From assembly GCA_943328975.2 (NCBI GenBank), contig CALQCC020000023.1, positions 1 through 64,000 of the forward strand: a stretch of 64,000 nucleotides of DNA. Reading direction: 5' to 3'. The notes under the pieces are model-generated. The model had not been told where the DNA came from. It ran no database searches and saw only the letters and a program-made list of their open reading frames with translations. Within the stretch, counting starts at the first letter, position 1; each line of letters begins with the position of its first letter. The translations under genes were made by a program, and so were the position numbers. This stretch comes from Bordetella parapertussis (lineage in GTDB: Bacteria; Acidobacteriota; Terriglobia; Bryobacterales; Bryobacteraceae). Of this stretch, positions 28,169 through 36,364 are shown piece by piece.

Positions 28169-29389
28169 TCAAGCAACAGCCAGCATCCCTTGCGCGGCCT
28201 GCTTCGAGAGCACACCCTCCTCCGTCCCGCCCCGCGAAGTCTGGACTAGCGTCCGCGCGAACGCTCGGAATTCCTTCGCCAACTTGGAACTCTTCCCCTT
28301 GCCCTCCCCAACCACGGAACATGCTCCGCTAACCGCCCGATCCACCTCAAAAGTGTCATCGCAGAACGTAGCCGCTACCGGAACTCCCAGGAACTGCTCC
28401 GCCTTCGCCACCGGCACCGCCAGCGCCTGATTCGCCCGATTCAGAATCACCGACGTCCGGTCGCCCAACCCCAGCGTTCGCAGGAACTCCACCTTTTCAC
28501 GCCCCAAGAACAGCGAACCCGCCTCCGGATTGCACACTAAAAACACCCGTTTCGATTCCTGCATCACTTGGATCGAGTGCCGCTCCATATTGCCCGACAT
28601 GTCGAAAAGCAACGCGTTGTACGCACTGCGCGCAAAATCGATCAACCCCTGCACCTGCGGGGGATCGAGATACGCCTGCGGGTTGATACTGCCCGAATGC
28701 AGAATGTCGAAGCCGTCCCGATGCGTCACAAGCTGCGGCCACAGGCTGACGTCCATCTCCGATGCCCGCGCCAGCGCATCCACAATCGATAGATCCTGCG
28801 GCAGCTTCAACAAAAACCGGATCATGCCACAAGTGAGATCGAGATCCGACAACAGCACCTTCATCCCCGGCTCCCGCGCTAACCCCGCTCCGACATTCAT
28901 CGCCACCGTCGTGGTTCCCACGCCCGGCTTCGCCGGCAAGAAGGAATAGATGTGTTCCGTAGCAGAGTACGCCAGCGGCGCTCTCCGCAATAGGGTCCGC
29001 ACCGTCTGCAGTGTCTCGCCCACCAGCGACGCTTGAAACGGCGGAACCAGGAATTCCCTCGCGCCGGCGTGCATTCCCTCGCGCATCACCGCATTCCCGC
29101 CCACCGAATGCAGCGCCACCACCGGCAGCCCATCGGCCTCCGATTCCAAGAACTTCATCACCGCCACCGCGGTCTCTGGTTTCTCAAAACTCAGGAACAC
29201 AGCCTGCGGCGAAAACGTTCGCAACGCCCGCGCTAATTCCCCGCCCGATGGATAACCCGCCAGCGAATGACAGAGCACCACCTCGCTCCCTAACTCGGCA
29301 AACACCCCCGCCATCTCCCCCCGCAGCATCGCATCGGGACAGATCAGCAAGACTCGCAGTGGACCAAGTTGGGACAAGATCAGCTCCAC
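28169..29389 (-). CDS. CpaE/MinD-like ATPase (copy B)
   Basis: The 406-aa protein is collinear with copy A: a receiver-like N-terminus, then KPGVGTTT (154-161) with Thr in place of the P-loop Lys, LLSDLDLTCGMIRFLLKL and LLFDMSGNMERHSIQVM. The C-terminus diverges (Gly/Ser/Lys-rich). It is the first gene of the minus-strand block, 149 bp before copy A, and its start is 74 bp from the divergent cstA start. Both copies lack the P-loop Lys, so weak or absent ATP hydrolysis, as in TadZ-type proteins, is likely. Confidence 0.85.
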   Translation of the reverse strand: MELILSQLGPLRVLLICPDAMLRGEMAGVFAELGSEVVLCHSLAGYPSGGELARALRTFSPQAVFLSFEKPETAVAVMKFLESEADGLPVVALHSVGGNAVMREGMHAGAREFLVPPFQASLVGETLQTVRTLLRRAPLAYSATEHIYSFLPAKPGVGTTTVAMNVGAGLAREPGMKVLLSDLDLTCGMIRFLLKLPQDLSIVDALARASEMDVSLWPQLVTHRDGFDILHSGSINPQAYLDPPQVQGLIDFARSAYNALLFDMSGNMERHSIQVMQESKRVFLVCNPEAGSLFLGREKVEFLRTLGLGDRTSVILNRANQALAVPVAKAEQFLGVPVAATFCDDTFEVDRAVSGACSVVGEGKGKSSKLAKEFRAFARTLVQTSRGGTEEGVLSKQAAQGMLAVA

Positions 29390-29463
29390 TGCCCTTATCG
29401 GACCAGCAGGACTAAGATTGAGCGCCCACTCGATTGATCCCGGTCCGCTATTCTGTACGGAGT

Positions 29464-31491
29464 ATGTTTCGAATCCTTTGGGCCCTCGTCGCCCTCGCCG
29501 CCGCCGTCTCCATGGGAGCCATCGCCCAGAGTCAGGGCGAGCCCGTCAACTCTACGTGGCTGGTCGTCGCCGCCGTCTGCACCTACTTGATCGGCTATCG
29601 CTTCTACGCCAGCTTCATCGCCGCGAAAGTGATGGCCCTCGACGACACCCGAGCCACGCCCGCCGAACGCCTCCGCGACGGCCACGACTTCGAGCCCACT
29701 AATAAATGGATCGTCTTCGGCCACCACTTCGCTGCCATCGCCGGCCCCGGCCCGCTGGTAGGACCTACGCTCGCCGCCCAATTCGGCTACCTCCCCGGCT
29801 TCCTCTGGATCGTCATCGGCTGCGTACTCGGCGGAGCCATTCAGGACTTCGTCATCCTCTTCTGCTCCATCCGCCGCGACGGCAAATCGCTGGGACAAAT
29901 GGCCCGCGAAGAGATCGGCAAGATCGGCGGCTTCACCGCCCTCATCACCGTGCTGCTGATCATGATCATCCTGCTCGCGGTCATCGGACTCGTGGTTGTA
30001 AACACGCTCAAGGGCAGCCCGTGGGGCACCTTCACCATCGCCGCGACCATGCCCACCGCCATCTTCATGGGACTCTACCTGCGTTTCTGGCGCCCCGGCA
30101 AAGTTCTCGAAGCATCGTTGATCGGCTTCGTCCTCATCATGGCCGGCATCTTCGGCGGTCAAGCCGTCAGCCTATCTCCGACCCTTGCGCCGATGTTTAC
30201 TTTCTCCGGCCTGGCCCTCTGTTTCGCGCTCATCATTTATGGATTCTTGGCCAGCGCGCTCCCCGTATGGCTGCTGCTTGCCCCGCGCGACTACCTCAGC
30301 ACCTTCGTCAAACTCGGCGTCGTCATCATGCTGGGAGCTGGAATCATCTTCCTGCGCCCTGAACTTCAAATGCCGCCGTTCACGAGATTCACGGACGGCA
30401 CCGGACCCATCTTCGCCGGCAAGATCTTCCCCTTCTGCTTCATCACCATCGCCTGCGGAGCCGTCTCCGGCTTTCACGCCCTCATCTCATCGGGAACAAC
30501 ACCGAAGCTACTGGCCAGAGAGCGGCACGCCCACGGCGTAGGCTACGGATCGATGCTGCTAGAAAGTTTCGTAGCCGTCATGGCTTTGATCGCCGCAGCC
30601 TCGCTGCACCCCGGAGTCTACTTCGCCGTCAACTCTCCGGCCGGAATCGTCGGCACCACCCCCGACGCCGCAGTCGCGACCATCTCCAACTGGGGCTTCC
30701 CCGTATCGACCACTGAAATGTCCACGCTGGCGACAAGCGTCGGCGAACAGAGCCTCTTCTATCGCACCGGCGGAGCGCCGTCACTCGCGCTGGGCATGGC
30801 GCAGATCTTCGTCCAAACCGGAGGCGGCCAAGCCGTCATGGCCTTCTGGTATCACTTCGCCATCATGTTCGAGGTGCTCTTCATCCTGACTACGCTAGAC
30901 GCCGGAACCCGCGTCGGCCGCTTCATGCTCCAAGACCTCTTAGGCCACGTCTCGCCCAAACTCGGCCAGACAAGTTGGCTACCGGGAATGTTGGGCACCA
31001 GCGCCGTGATCGTAGCCGCGTGGGGCTACTTCTTATATCAAGGAGTGCTCGATCCCCTGGGAGGCATCAACTCCCTGTGGCCCCTCTTCGGCATCGCGAA
31101 CCAATTGCTCGCGGCAGTAGCGCTGTGCGTAGGCACAACAATCCTGCTAAAAATGCACGGCACCAAATACATGTGGATCACCTGCGTTCCGCTAGTGTGG
31201 CTAGTGATCGTCTGCTTCACAGCAGGCTGGCAGAAAATCTTCTCTCCGCTTCCCGCAGTAGGCTTCCTGGCCCAAGCCAACCTATTGGCCGCCGGCCCGC
31301 AAGGCCCCACCACCGCGACCCTGATCTTCAACGCCAGACTAGACGCAGCAGTAACCGGCGTGTTCTTGTTCCTGGTCGCTCTGATCCTAATCGACTCCAT
31401 CAGAGTCTGGACCAACATCCTAAGCGGCACCCAGTCTTCGAAGACGACAGAGACCCCGTTCATCGCCACCAAACTTGCCGAGGAACTATGA
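29464..31491 (+). CDS. cstA: Carbon starvation protein CstA family transporter
   Basis: This 675-aa multi-pass membrane protein has CstA hallmarks: [41 protein letters not shown] and [17 protein letters not shown]. The family imports pyruvate or peptides during starvation (E. coli CstA, BtsT). ATG 29464 begins a typical N-terminus ([14 protein letters not shown]). A TTG at 29434 is an alternative but would add ten residues not seen in relatives. The next gene overlaps its stop (ATGA) and encodes the small partner usually found with CstA. Confidence 0.93.
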   Translation: MFRILWALVALAAAVSMGAIAQSQGEPVNSTWLVVAAVCTYLIGYRFYASFIAAKVMALDDTRATPAERLRDGHDFEPTNKWIVFGHHFAAIAGPGPLVGPTLAAQFGYLPGFLWIVIGCVLGGAIQDFVILFCSIRRDGKSLGQMAREEIGKIGGFTALITVLLIMIILLAVIGLVVVNTLKGSPWGTFTIAATMPTAIFMGLYLRFWRPGKVLEASLIGFVLIMAGIFGGQAVSLSPTLAPMFTFSGLALCFALIIYGFLASALPVWLLLAPRDYLSTFVKLGVVIMLGAGIIFLRPELQMPPFTRFTDGTGPIFAGKIFPFCFITIACGAVSGFHALISSGTTPKLLARERHAHGVGYGSMLLESFVAVMALIAAASLHPGVYFAVNSPAGIVGTTPDAAVATISNWGFPVSTTEMSTLATSVGEQSLFYRTGGAPSLALGMAQIFVQTGGGQAVMAFWYHFAIMFEVLFILTTLDAGTRVGRFMLQDLLGHVSPKLGQTSWLPGMLGTSAVIVAAWGYFLYQGVLDPLGGINSLWPLFGIANQLLAAVALCVGTTILLKMHGTKYMWITCVPLVWLVIVCFTAGWQKIFSPLPAVGFLAQANLLAAGPQGPTTATLIFNARLDAAVTGVFLFLVALILIDSIRVWTNILSGTQSSKTTETPFIATKLAEEL

Positions 31492-31655
31492 AGCGCCTGC
31501 TGACCATCCTCCGCGGCATCCTCGATGAGCTCTCAGATCAATCGGCCTACCGCCGTTTTCTGGTTGCGCACGGAGTCCAGCACTCCCCCACCGCTTGGCG
31601 CGAGTTCCAAGATGAACACTGGCAAGCCAAGTCCCGACGCGGACGGTGTTGCTGA
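31488..31655 (+). CDS. YbdD/YjiX-type small protein, CstA partner
   Basis: The 55-aa frame begins at ATG 31488, overlapping the cstA TGA (ATGA). It reads [20 protein letters not shown] then [13 protein letters not shown] and ends ARKS-like and basic. The AYxRFLxxH pattern and length match the YbdD/YjiX (DUF466) family. That family is encoded directly after cstA or btsT in many bacteria and is needed for pyruvate uptake by BtsT-YjiX-type systems. It is easily missed because of its size. The coupled overlap supports a 1:1 partner. Confidence 0.8.
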   Translation: MKRLLTILRGILDELSDQSAYRRFLVAHGVQHSPTAWREFQDEHWQAKSRRGRCC

Positions 31656-31660
31656 CTTTC

Positions 31661-31698
31661 CTCCCGTAGCAACGGAACAGGTCCAGCCGCTACGGGAG
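31661..31698. terminator. Inverted repeat between convergent genes
   Basis: CTCCCGTAGC (31661-31670) and GCTACGGGAG (31689-31698) form a perfect 10-bp stem with an 18-nt loop. It lies between the cstA operon (plus) and the small secreted protein (minus). No long T run follows. A bidirectional terminator is the simplest reading. Confidence 0.6.
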
Positions 31699-31714
31699 AA
31701 CCGGACTTCTCCAC

Positions 31715-31939
31715 CTATTGATCTGCAATCATGCAGAACGTGCTGTCCCCACCCTCAGCATACTGATGGTTGGCAAGGTGTTTCGTCTGGGCGGTCAAGC
31801 TTCCGACATAGATTTGTTCGTAGCTGTTGGTATCTCGGTCAAAATGGCAGACTGGAAACTTGGTCGCCGCCTGGCTTACACTCACCCAAACTCCCACGAA
31901 CATTGCAGTCGCGATTCCTAAGGAAACAAAATATTTCAT
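31715..31939 (-). CDS. Small secreted protein with two Cys
   Basis: The 74-aa product starts at ATG 31939, with AGGAG about 9 bases upstream, which decides against an ATG 45 bp earlier. A signal peptide (YFVSLGIATAMFVGVWVSVSQA) is followed by KFPVCHFDRDTNSYEQIYVG and ending STFCMIADQ. The pattern VCH...I.V....HL..H.Y......C resembles a short domain seen as VCHxPPGNPxxxHxIxVxxxxxxAHLxHGDxxGxC in secreted proteins. Only two Cys are present, probably one disulfide. Function unknown. Confidence 0.75.
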   Translation of the reverse strand: MKYFVSLGIATAMFVGVWVSVSQAATKFPVCHFDRDTNSYEQIYVGSLTAQTKHLANHQYAEGGDSTFCMIADQ

Positions 31940-32151
31940 CTGGCTTTTCTCCTTTTTGAATAATGACACGCTGACGTTGCACACCAGCGACTCTCGACAC
32001 TCATAACGTACGACACAGTGGCGCGCTTCGCAATGGTTTTCTTGGAAATATCACAGGGAAAAATGACAAGCATTGGAAGTACTAGCCCGATTCGATTTGA
32101 TATGATCGACGTGCTGAGCCTGGCGGGTTTCAGCCGGGGGAACTTAAACCT

Positions 32152-33453
32152 ATGCCACGCGTAGCAACGCACATCGCCGGAATATTTCCCCGTCGTTCCC
32201 ATTTAAAACACGTTCTGGGCTTAATTGCGTTCTTTTACGCAATTCCACCGATTGCCGCGCAGGGCTCCACTGTAATTCGCGTGGGGACTCTCATCGACGG
32301 TAGGGGTGGTGTTCAACGCCAAGTCACCGTGATTGTCGAACAAGGGAAGATCAAAAGCGTGGGGCCTGCAACACAGCGGCCTGTCACCTACGATCTTAGC
32401 CGGCTCACCCTGTTGCCAGGCTTGATCGACACGCACGTCCATATGGACTCGCATTTCGGAAAGAATGGAACGGTTTCCACTGGCGGGGAGACACGACAGC
32501 AGTCCCTGCAGTATGCCGCCGACAATGCGTCCAAGATGCTCTTGAGTGGTTTTACCACCGCCCAGAGTATCGGTTCGCCTTTGGACTTGGATCTGCGCGA
32601 AGCGATGGACCGTGGGACATTCCCGGGACCGCGGTTGCTCACCTCGATTCGTCCGTTCGAGGCGTCGACTGGTGCACCCGATCAACTGCGGTCCTTGGTG
32701 CGGCAAGTTGCCGCACGTGGAGCGGACCTGATTAAACTTTTCGCATCACGGAGTCTTAGAGAAGGCGGCGGTCAGGCCATGACCGACGCGCAAATTGCAG
32801 CCATTTGTGATGAAGCCAGAAAACTGGGCAAGCGCACATGGGTGCACGCCCACGCCGATTCAGCAGCGAAAGCGGCCGTCACCGCGGGATGCTCCACCGT
32901 GAGCCATGGGAGTCAGGTAACGGCCGCCACCTTAAACCTGATGGCTGACCGTGGCGTGTTCTTTGAGCCCAACATTGGGCTTGTGTCTCAGAACTACCTC
33001 GAAAACAAATCTCATTTCTTCGGCCTCGGCAACTTTGACGAAAGCGGCTTCCGGCTCACAGAGAAGAGCATCCCCTTGAGCCTGGCGATGTTCCAGTCGG
33101 CGCTAAAGGTCAGAGGACTCAAGATACTCACGGGTACGGATGCCGTAGCAGGCGCTCACGGACAAAATGCCCGGGAAATCGTTTATCGCGTGCAGAAAGC
33201 GGGTCAACCACCGATGGATGCCATTGTCAGCGCAACATCGCTTGCCGCGGAAGCCTTAGGCCTGAGGAGTCGGGTCGGATTCGTTGCGCCGGGTTATGAA
33301 GCCGATTTAATCGCTGTCGATGGGGATCCGCTCACCGACATCACGGCCCTTCAGCGTGTGTTGTTTGTCATGAAGGGCGGGAAAGTCTACAAAACGCCAC
33401 CAACACGAGTTCAGCCTGGAAGGCCGACTCCCCCGAAGCGCTTCACTCAATGA
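32152..33453 (+). CDS. Secreted amidohydrolase (imidazolonepropionase-like)
   Basis: The 433-aa protein is a binuclear-metal amidohydrolase. Metal-binding HVH is at 95-97 in LPGLIDTHVHMDSH, with Lys195 in LIKLFAS, His234 in WVHAHADSA, His252 in VSHGSQV and Asp in LTGTDAVAG. An N-terminal hydrophobic segment (LGLIAFFYAIPPIAAQG) after a basic stretch is a signal peptide. Closest well-known relatives are Xaa-Pro or imidazolonepropionase-like hydrolases acting on peptides or cyclic imides; the substrate is not predictable. It stands alone after a 212-bp non-coding gap and its base composition is somewhat less GC-rich than its neighbours, hinting at transfer. Confidence 0.88.
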   Translation: MPRVATHIAGIFPRRSHLKHVLGLIAFFYAIPPIAAQGSTVIRVGTLIDGRGGVQRQVTVIVEQGKIKSVGPATQRPVTYDLSRLTLLPGLIDTHVHMDSHFGKNGTVSTGGETRQQSLQYAADNASKMLLSGFTTAQSIGSPLDLDLREAMDRGTFPGPRLLTSIRPFEASTGAPDQLRSLVRQVAARGADLIKLFASRSLREGGGQAMTDAQIAAICDEARKLGKRTWVHAHADSAAKAAVTAGCSTVSHGSQVTAATLNLMADRGVFFEPNIGLVSQNYLENKSHFFGLGNFDESGFRLTEKSIPLSLAMFQSALKVRGLKILTGTDAVAGAHGQNAREIVYRVQKAGQPPMDAIVSATSLAAEALGLRSRVGFVAPGYEADLIAVDGDPLTDITALQRVLFVMKGGKVYKTPPTRVQPGRPTPPKRFTQ

Positions 33454-33485
33454 AGCGCCAGTGTTATCCTCCCTCCAGAGGACCC

Positions 33486-33776
33486 ATGAGCATCCCCCTG
33501 CTGAAACAACCGAGCGCCATCCTCCCCATCCTGATCTCCCTCGCCGCGCTCGCCATGATCCTCGGCTACGTCGCGCTCTACGGAGTCACGCGCCAACACG
33601 ATGAAGCCGCGCCCGCCCGCATCTTCCAACTCTTGATGGTGGCGCAGATCCCGATCGTGCTGTTCTTCGCGATGCGCTGGCTGCCGCAGGCTCCCAAACA
33701 AGCGCTCCTCGTACTCGGCTTGCAGGCTGCCGCGTGGATCGTACCGGTCGCTACGATCCTCTTTTTAGAAAGCTAG
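33486..33776 (+). CDS. Small integral membrane protein
   Basis: The 96-aa protein starts at ATG 33486 (AGAGGA 6 bases upstream). Three hydrophobic helices are visible: ILPILISLAALAMILGYVALYG, IFQLLMVAQIPIVLFFAM and LLVLGLQAAAWIVPVATILF. I do not recognise the family. Gene order gives no clear partner: an amidohydrolase lies upstream and an FRG gene downstream. Confidence 0.7.
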   Translation: MSIPLLKQPSAILPILISLAALAMILGYVALYGVTRQHDEAAPARIFQLLMVAQIPIVLFFAMRWLPQAPKQALLVLGLQAAAWIVPVATILFLES

Positions 33777-33818
33777 CCAGCGGTTGCGGAGGCGACTCCG
33801 ATACTCTGAAGACATCTC

Positions 33819-34607
33819 ATGAGCGTCCTCACCGCCACATCCTGGTCCCAGCTCCACGAACTTATCTTCACTGACTCGTGGGACACCGGCATCCAGCGCC
33901 ACCGCTCCCGCCACGCCTTCCGTGGCCTCAGCGATCACAGCTACAAACTCGACTCCGGCCTCATGCGGCTCGGCGGCCCGTACCTGCAACTCGAAGGGCA
34001 TCTGTTGCGCAATTTCAAGAAGTACGCCCACAAGTCGATCGTCGAGCGCGATTCGCTATGGCACTGGCTGTCGGTCGCCCAACATCACGGCCTTCCCACG
34101 CGATTGCTCGATTGGACCTATTCCCCTCTGGTCGCGATGCATTTCGCCACCTGTGGACTCGATAGCTACGATACCGATGGGGCGATCTGGGTGGTCGACT
34201 ACGCCAAGGCCCACAACATTTTGCCACAAAATGTTCGCCAGCCCCTCCAGCGCGAAGGCGCGCAGGTCTACACAGTGGAAATGCTGTCTGAAACTGTGGG
34301 CTCCTTAAAAGACCTCGACAGCCTGTCGAGCCCGCAAAACGACTTCGCGCTCTTCTTCGAGCCGCCCTCGCTCGACGACCGCATCGTCAACCAATTCGCC
34401 TACTTCTCGGTGCTCTCCCGCGCCGATCTCGCCATGGACGATTGGCTCACGCTCCACCCCGGCCTGTGGAAGAAGATCATCATCCCGAAAGATTTGAAAT
34501 GGGAAGTGCGCGACAAACTCGACCAGTCGAACATCACCGAGCGGGTTCTCTTCCCCGGCCTCGATGGCCTGTCGCAATGGCTCAAACGCCACTACACTCC
34601 ACGTTAA
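33819..34607 (+). CDS. FRG-domain protein
   Basis: The 262-aa protein carries the FRG domain named for its FRG motif: FRGLSDHSYKLDSGLMR (FRG at 34-36) and VAQHHGLPTRLLDWTYSPLV. FRG proteins are small soluble proteins of unknown biochemical function, often found in variable regions and in candidate phage-defence or toxin contexts. No other domain is seen. It is followed 6 bp later by a methyltransferase gene, so the two may be co-transcribed. No Shine-Dalgarno is evident. Confidence 0.85.
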   Translation: MSVLTATSWSQLHELIFTDSWDTGIQRHRSRHAFRGLSDHSYKLDSGLMRLGGPYLQLEGHLLRNFKKYAHKSIVERDSLWHWLSVAQHHGLPTRLLDWTYSPLVAMHFATCGLDSYDTDGAIWVVDYAKAHNILPQNVRQPLQREGAQVYTVEMLSETVGSLKDLDSLSSPQNDFALFFEPPSLDDRIVNQFAYFSVLSRADLAMDDWLTLHPGLWKKIIIPKDLKWEVRDKLDQSNITERVLFPGLDGLSQWLKRHYTPR

Positions 34608-34613
34608 CCCCGA

Positions 34614-35219
34614 ATGATCGACACCAGCCAACATTGGGAGTCTGTCTATGCATCCAAGCCGGATGCGGAACTGAGTTGGACCCAACCGGATCCGACGACG
34701 TCCCTTTCCCTGATCGCCGAGGCTTGCCCCGCCGGCAGCGTAATCGACGTGGGTGGCGGAACGTCTCCGCTCGCAAGCAGGTTGCTCGATCGGGGCTATT
34801 CCGTAACGGTGCTCGATATCTCCCCAACAGCCATCGGCCGCGCTCGGGAACATCTCGGCCCCAAGGCGGACCAAGTGAAGTGGGTCGTGGCCGACGTCAC
34901 CACTAAACCGGATCTGGGCATCTTTGACGTTTGGCACGACCGCGCCGTATTTCACTTCCTCACGGAGCAGGCCGGCAGAGATTCTTATCGAGAGCTGCTC
35001 TCCCGGACGCTTCCACTGGGCGGCCACGCGATCATCGCGACGTTCGCACCAGACGGACCCCAAAAGTGTAGCGGCTTGGAAATCCGGCAGTATGATGGAC
35101 CAACGCTCGCGGTGGAATTGGGAGAACAGTTCAAGCTACTCAAGACAGTTCCCGAAGTGCACTCCACCCCTTGGGGCCAACCCCAAGCATTCCAGTACAG
35201 CCTCTTCCGTAGAATCTAA
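34614..35219 (+). CDS. Class I SAM-dependent methyltransferase
   Basis: The 201-aa protein is a Rossmann-fold methyltransferase. Motif I is VIDVGGGTSPLASRLLD (DVGGG at 45-49), the acidic end of strand 2 is VTVLDISPTAI, and VVADVTTKP and WHDRAVFHFLTE follow. It resembles small thiopurine-methyltransferase or TehB-like enzymes in size. The N-terminus HWESVYASKPDAELSWTQPDP is typical of this subgroup. The substrate is unknown. It sits 6 bp after the FRG gene. Confidence 0.88.
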   Translation: MIDTSQHWESVYASKPDAELSWTQPDPTTSLSLIAEACPAGSVIDVGGGTSPLASRLLDRGYSVTVLDISPTAIGRAREHLGPKADQVKWVVADVTTKPDLGIFDVWHDRAVFHFLTEQAGRDSYRELLSRTLPLGGHAIIATFAPDGPQKCSGLEIRQYDGPTLAVELGEQFKLLKTVPEVHSTPWGQPQAFQYSLFRRI

Positions 35220-35246
35220 AGCTGGAACTTTACGAACTCCGCGCAG

Positions 35247-36356
35247 CTACTTCTGGATGGACCGGATTAGTGCAGCCAACTCCCCCGCCGCGATCTTGAC
35301 CCCTTTGGCGTTCCAGTGCGAATCGCTACTCCAATAGAGCCGTTCGCCCGCTTGGGCCGCGGCGCGGAATTCTTGCCCCACGTAGACCGCCGGAATCGAG
35401 GCATCCCGCAATGCTTGCTCTAGCTGCTGGCCCCGACCCCTGGGCGGCGGCGCGATGGACGCCTGCAATAGATCCCAGTACACGGTGTACTTGGAGGGTT
35501 CGACCAAAACAACCAGTTCCATGTTGTGTTGGTGAAGCATGGCTTGCAGCTTCTTCCAGTAACTAAGATCCGGCGTTTCCACCGGCTTCGTCACTGACTC
35601 CACCTCTTCCCGGCCCAGGAACATGATGCGTTCGCCGGTTCGCATGGTGCCGTCCAGCACAGTTTCGTGCGTCTGTTGCCGCAGCCATCGCGGATCGTGA
35701 ACGGCCCGGAAGCCTTCTTCCGCCGCCTGCCGCAGCGGCGACCAGCGGCGATCCACGGACCGGACCCCTTGGATAATGCTTTGAATCGGCCCCAGAAGTG
35801 GAGTGGACGGCGCCTTTGACTGGGCCTGTAATTTCGGCGGAGGAACGCGCTCCAGTTGACCAAAGACGACCACCCCGCCTTTTAATCCCAGAGTTTGGAT
35901 CATGCTTTCCACCCAGGCGACATCCGGCACGAATGCACTGCCCGCGTTGTAAAAGGTGGAGCCCAAGGTTCGCCCCAGCTGCACGGCCAGCGTTTCATCG
36001 TCATCCAACTGCGCTCCGTAGATGAACGAATTCCCCAGCGTGAAGCCCGCAAGCGGACGTTTCGCGGTGCCCGGCAGATTCCTGAATCCAAGTTCGTCGG
36101 TGGAAAACAGTTGGGACTCCGTCAGCCAGCCATCGCTCCGTATGCCGATGCGCGCCGCTTCCCCCTGGCGCCAGGCTACATGGATCTGAGCACCTGCCTC
36201 AAAGGCCTGTGGCGGATCGGGATGCGTAATGGTCGGCAACGCACTATTTGAAAGCAGGTCCGGAGCATACGCGCGCGAGGCTTCGTGCAACAGGAACACG
36301 GCCACCAGAATGATGGTGGAAAGTCGTGCCAAGCTGAACCTGTTCCCTTGCGGCAT
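35247..36356 (-). CDS. AlgJ/AlgX-like SGNH O-acetyltransferase partner
   Basis: The 369-aa protein starts at ATG 36356 with AGGAG nearby; a longer frame upstream only overlaps the MBOAT gene antisense to no family. A membrane anchor (LARLSTIILVAVFLLHEASRAY) is followed by an SGNH-like fold: TLGNSFIYG (the GDS-like block with the Ser) and SSDSHWNAKG near residues 343-351 (Asp345 and His347). This is the AlgJ/AlgX pattern. Such proteins take acetyl groups from an MBOAT partner and place them on exopolysaccharides such as alginate. The MBOAT gene ends 8 bp upstream, confirming the pair. Confidence 0.82.
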   Translation of the reverse strand: MPQGNRFSLARLSTIILVAVFLLHEASRAYAPDLLSNSALPTITHPDPPQAFEAGAQIHVAWRQGEAARIGIRSDGWLTESQLFSTDELGFRNLPGTAKRPLAGFTLGNSFIYGAQLDDDETLAVQLGRTLGSTFYNAGSAFVPDVAWVESMIQTLGLKGGVVVFGQLERVPPPKLQAQSKAPSTPLLGPIQSIIQGVRSVDRRWSPLRQAAEEGFRAVHDPRWLRQQTHETVLDGTMRTGERIMFLGREEVESVTKPVETPDLSYWKKLQAMLHQHNMELVVLVEPSKYTVYWDLLQASIAPPPRGRGQQLEQALRDASIPAVYVGQEFRAAAQAGERLYWSSDSHWNAKGVKIAAGELAALIRSIQK

Positions 36357-36364
36357 CGCTGCTC

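Noticed and set aside
29395-30162. 255-codon minus frame opposite cstA, acidic
   Set aside because: Antisense of hydrophobic Ala/Val/Ile codons; composition typical of shadow frames.
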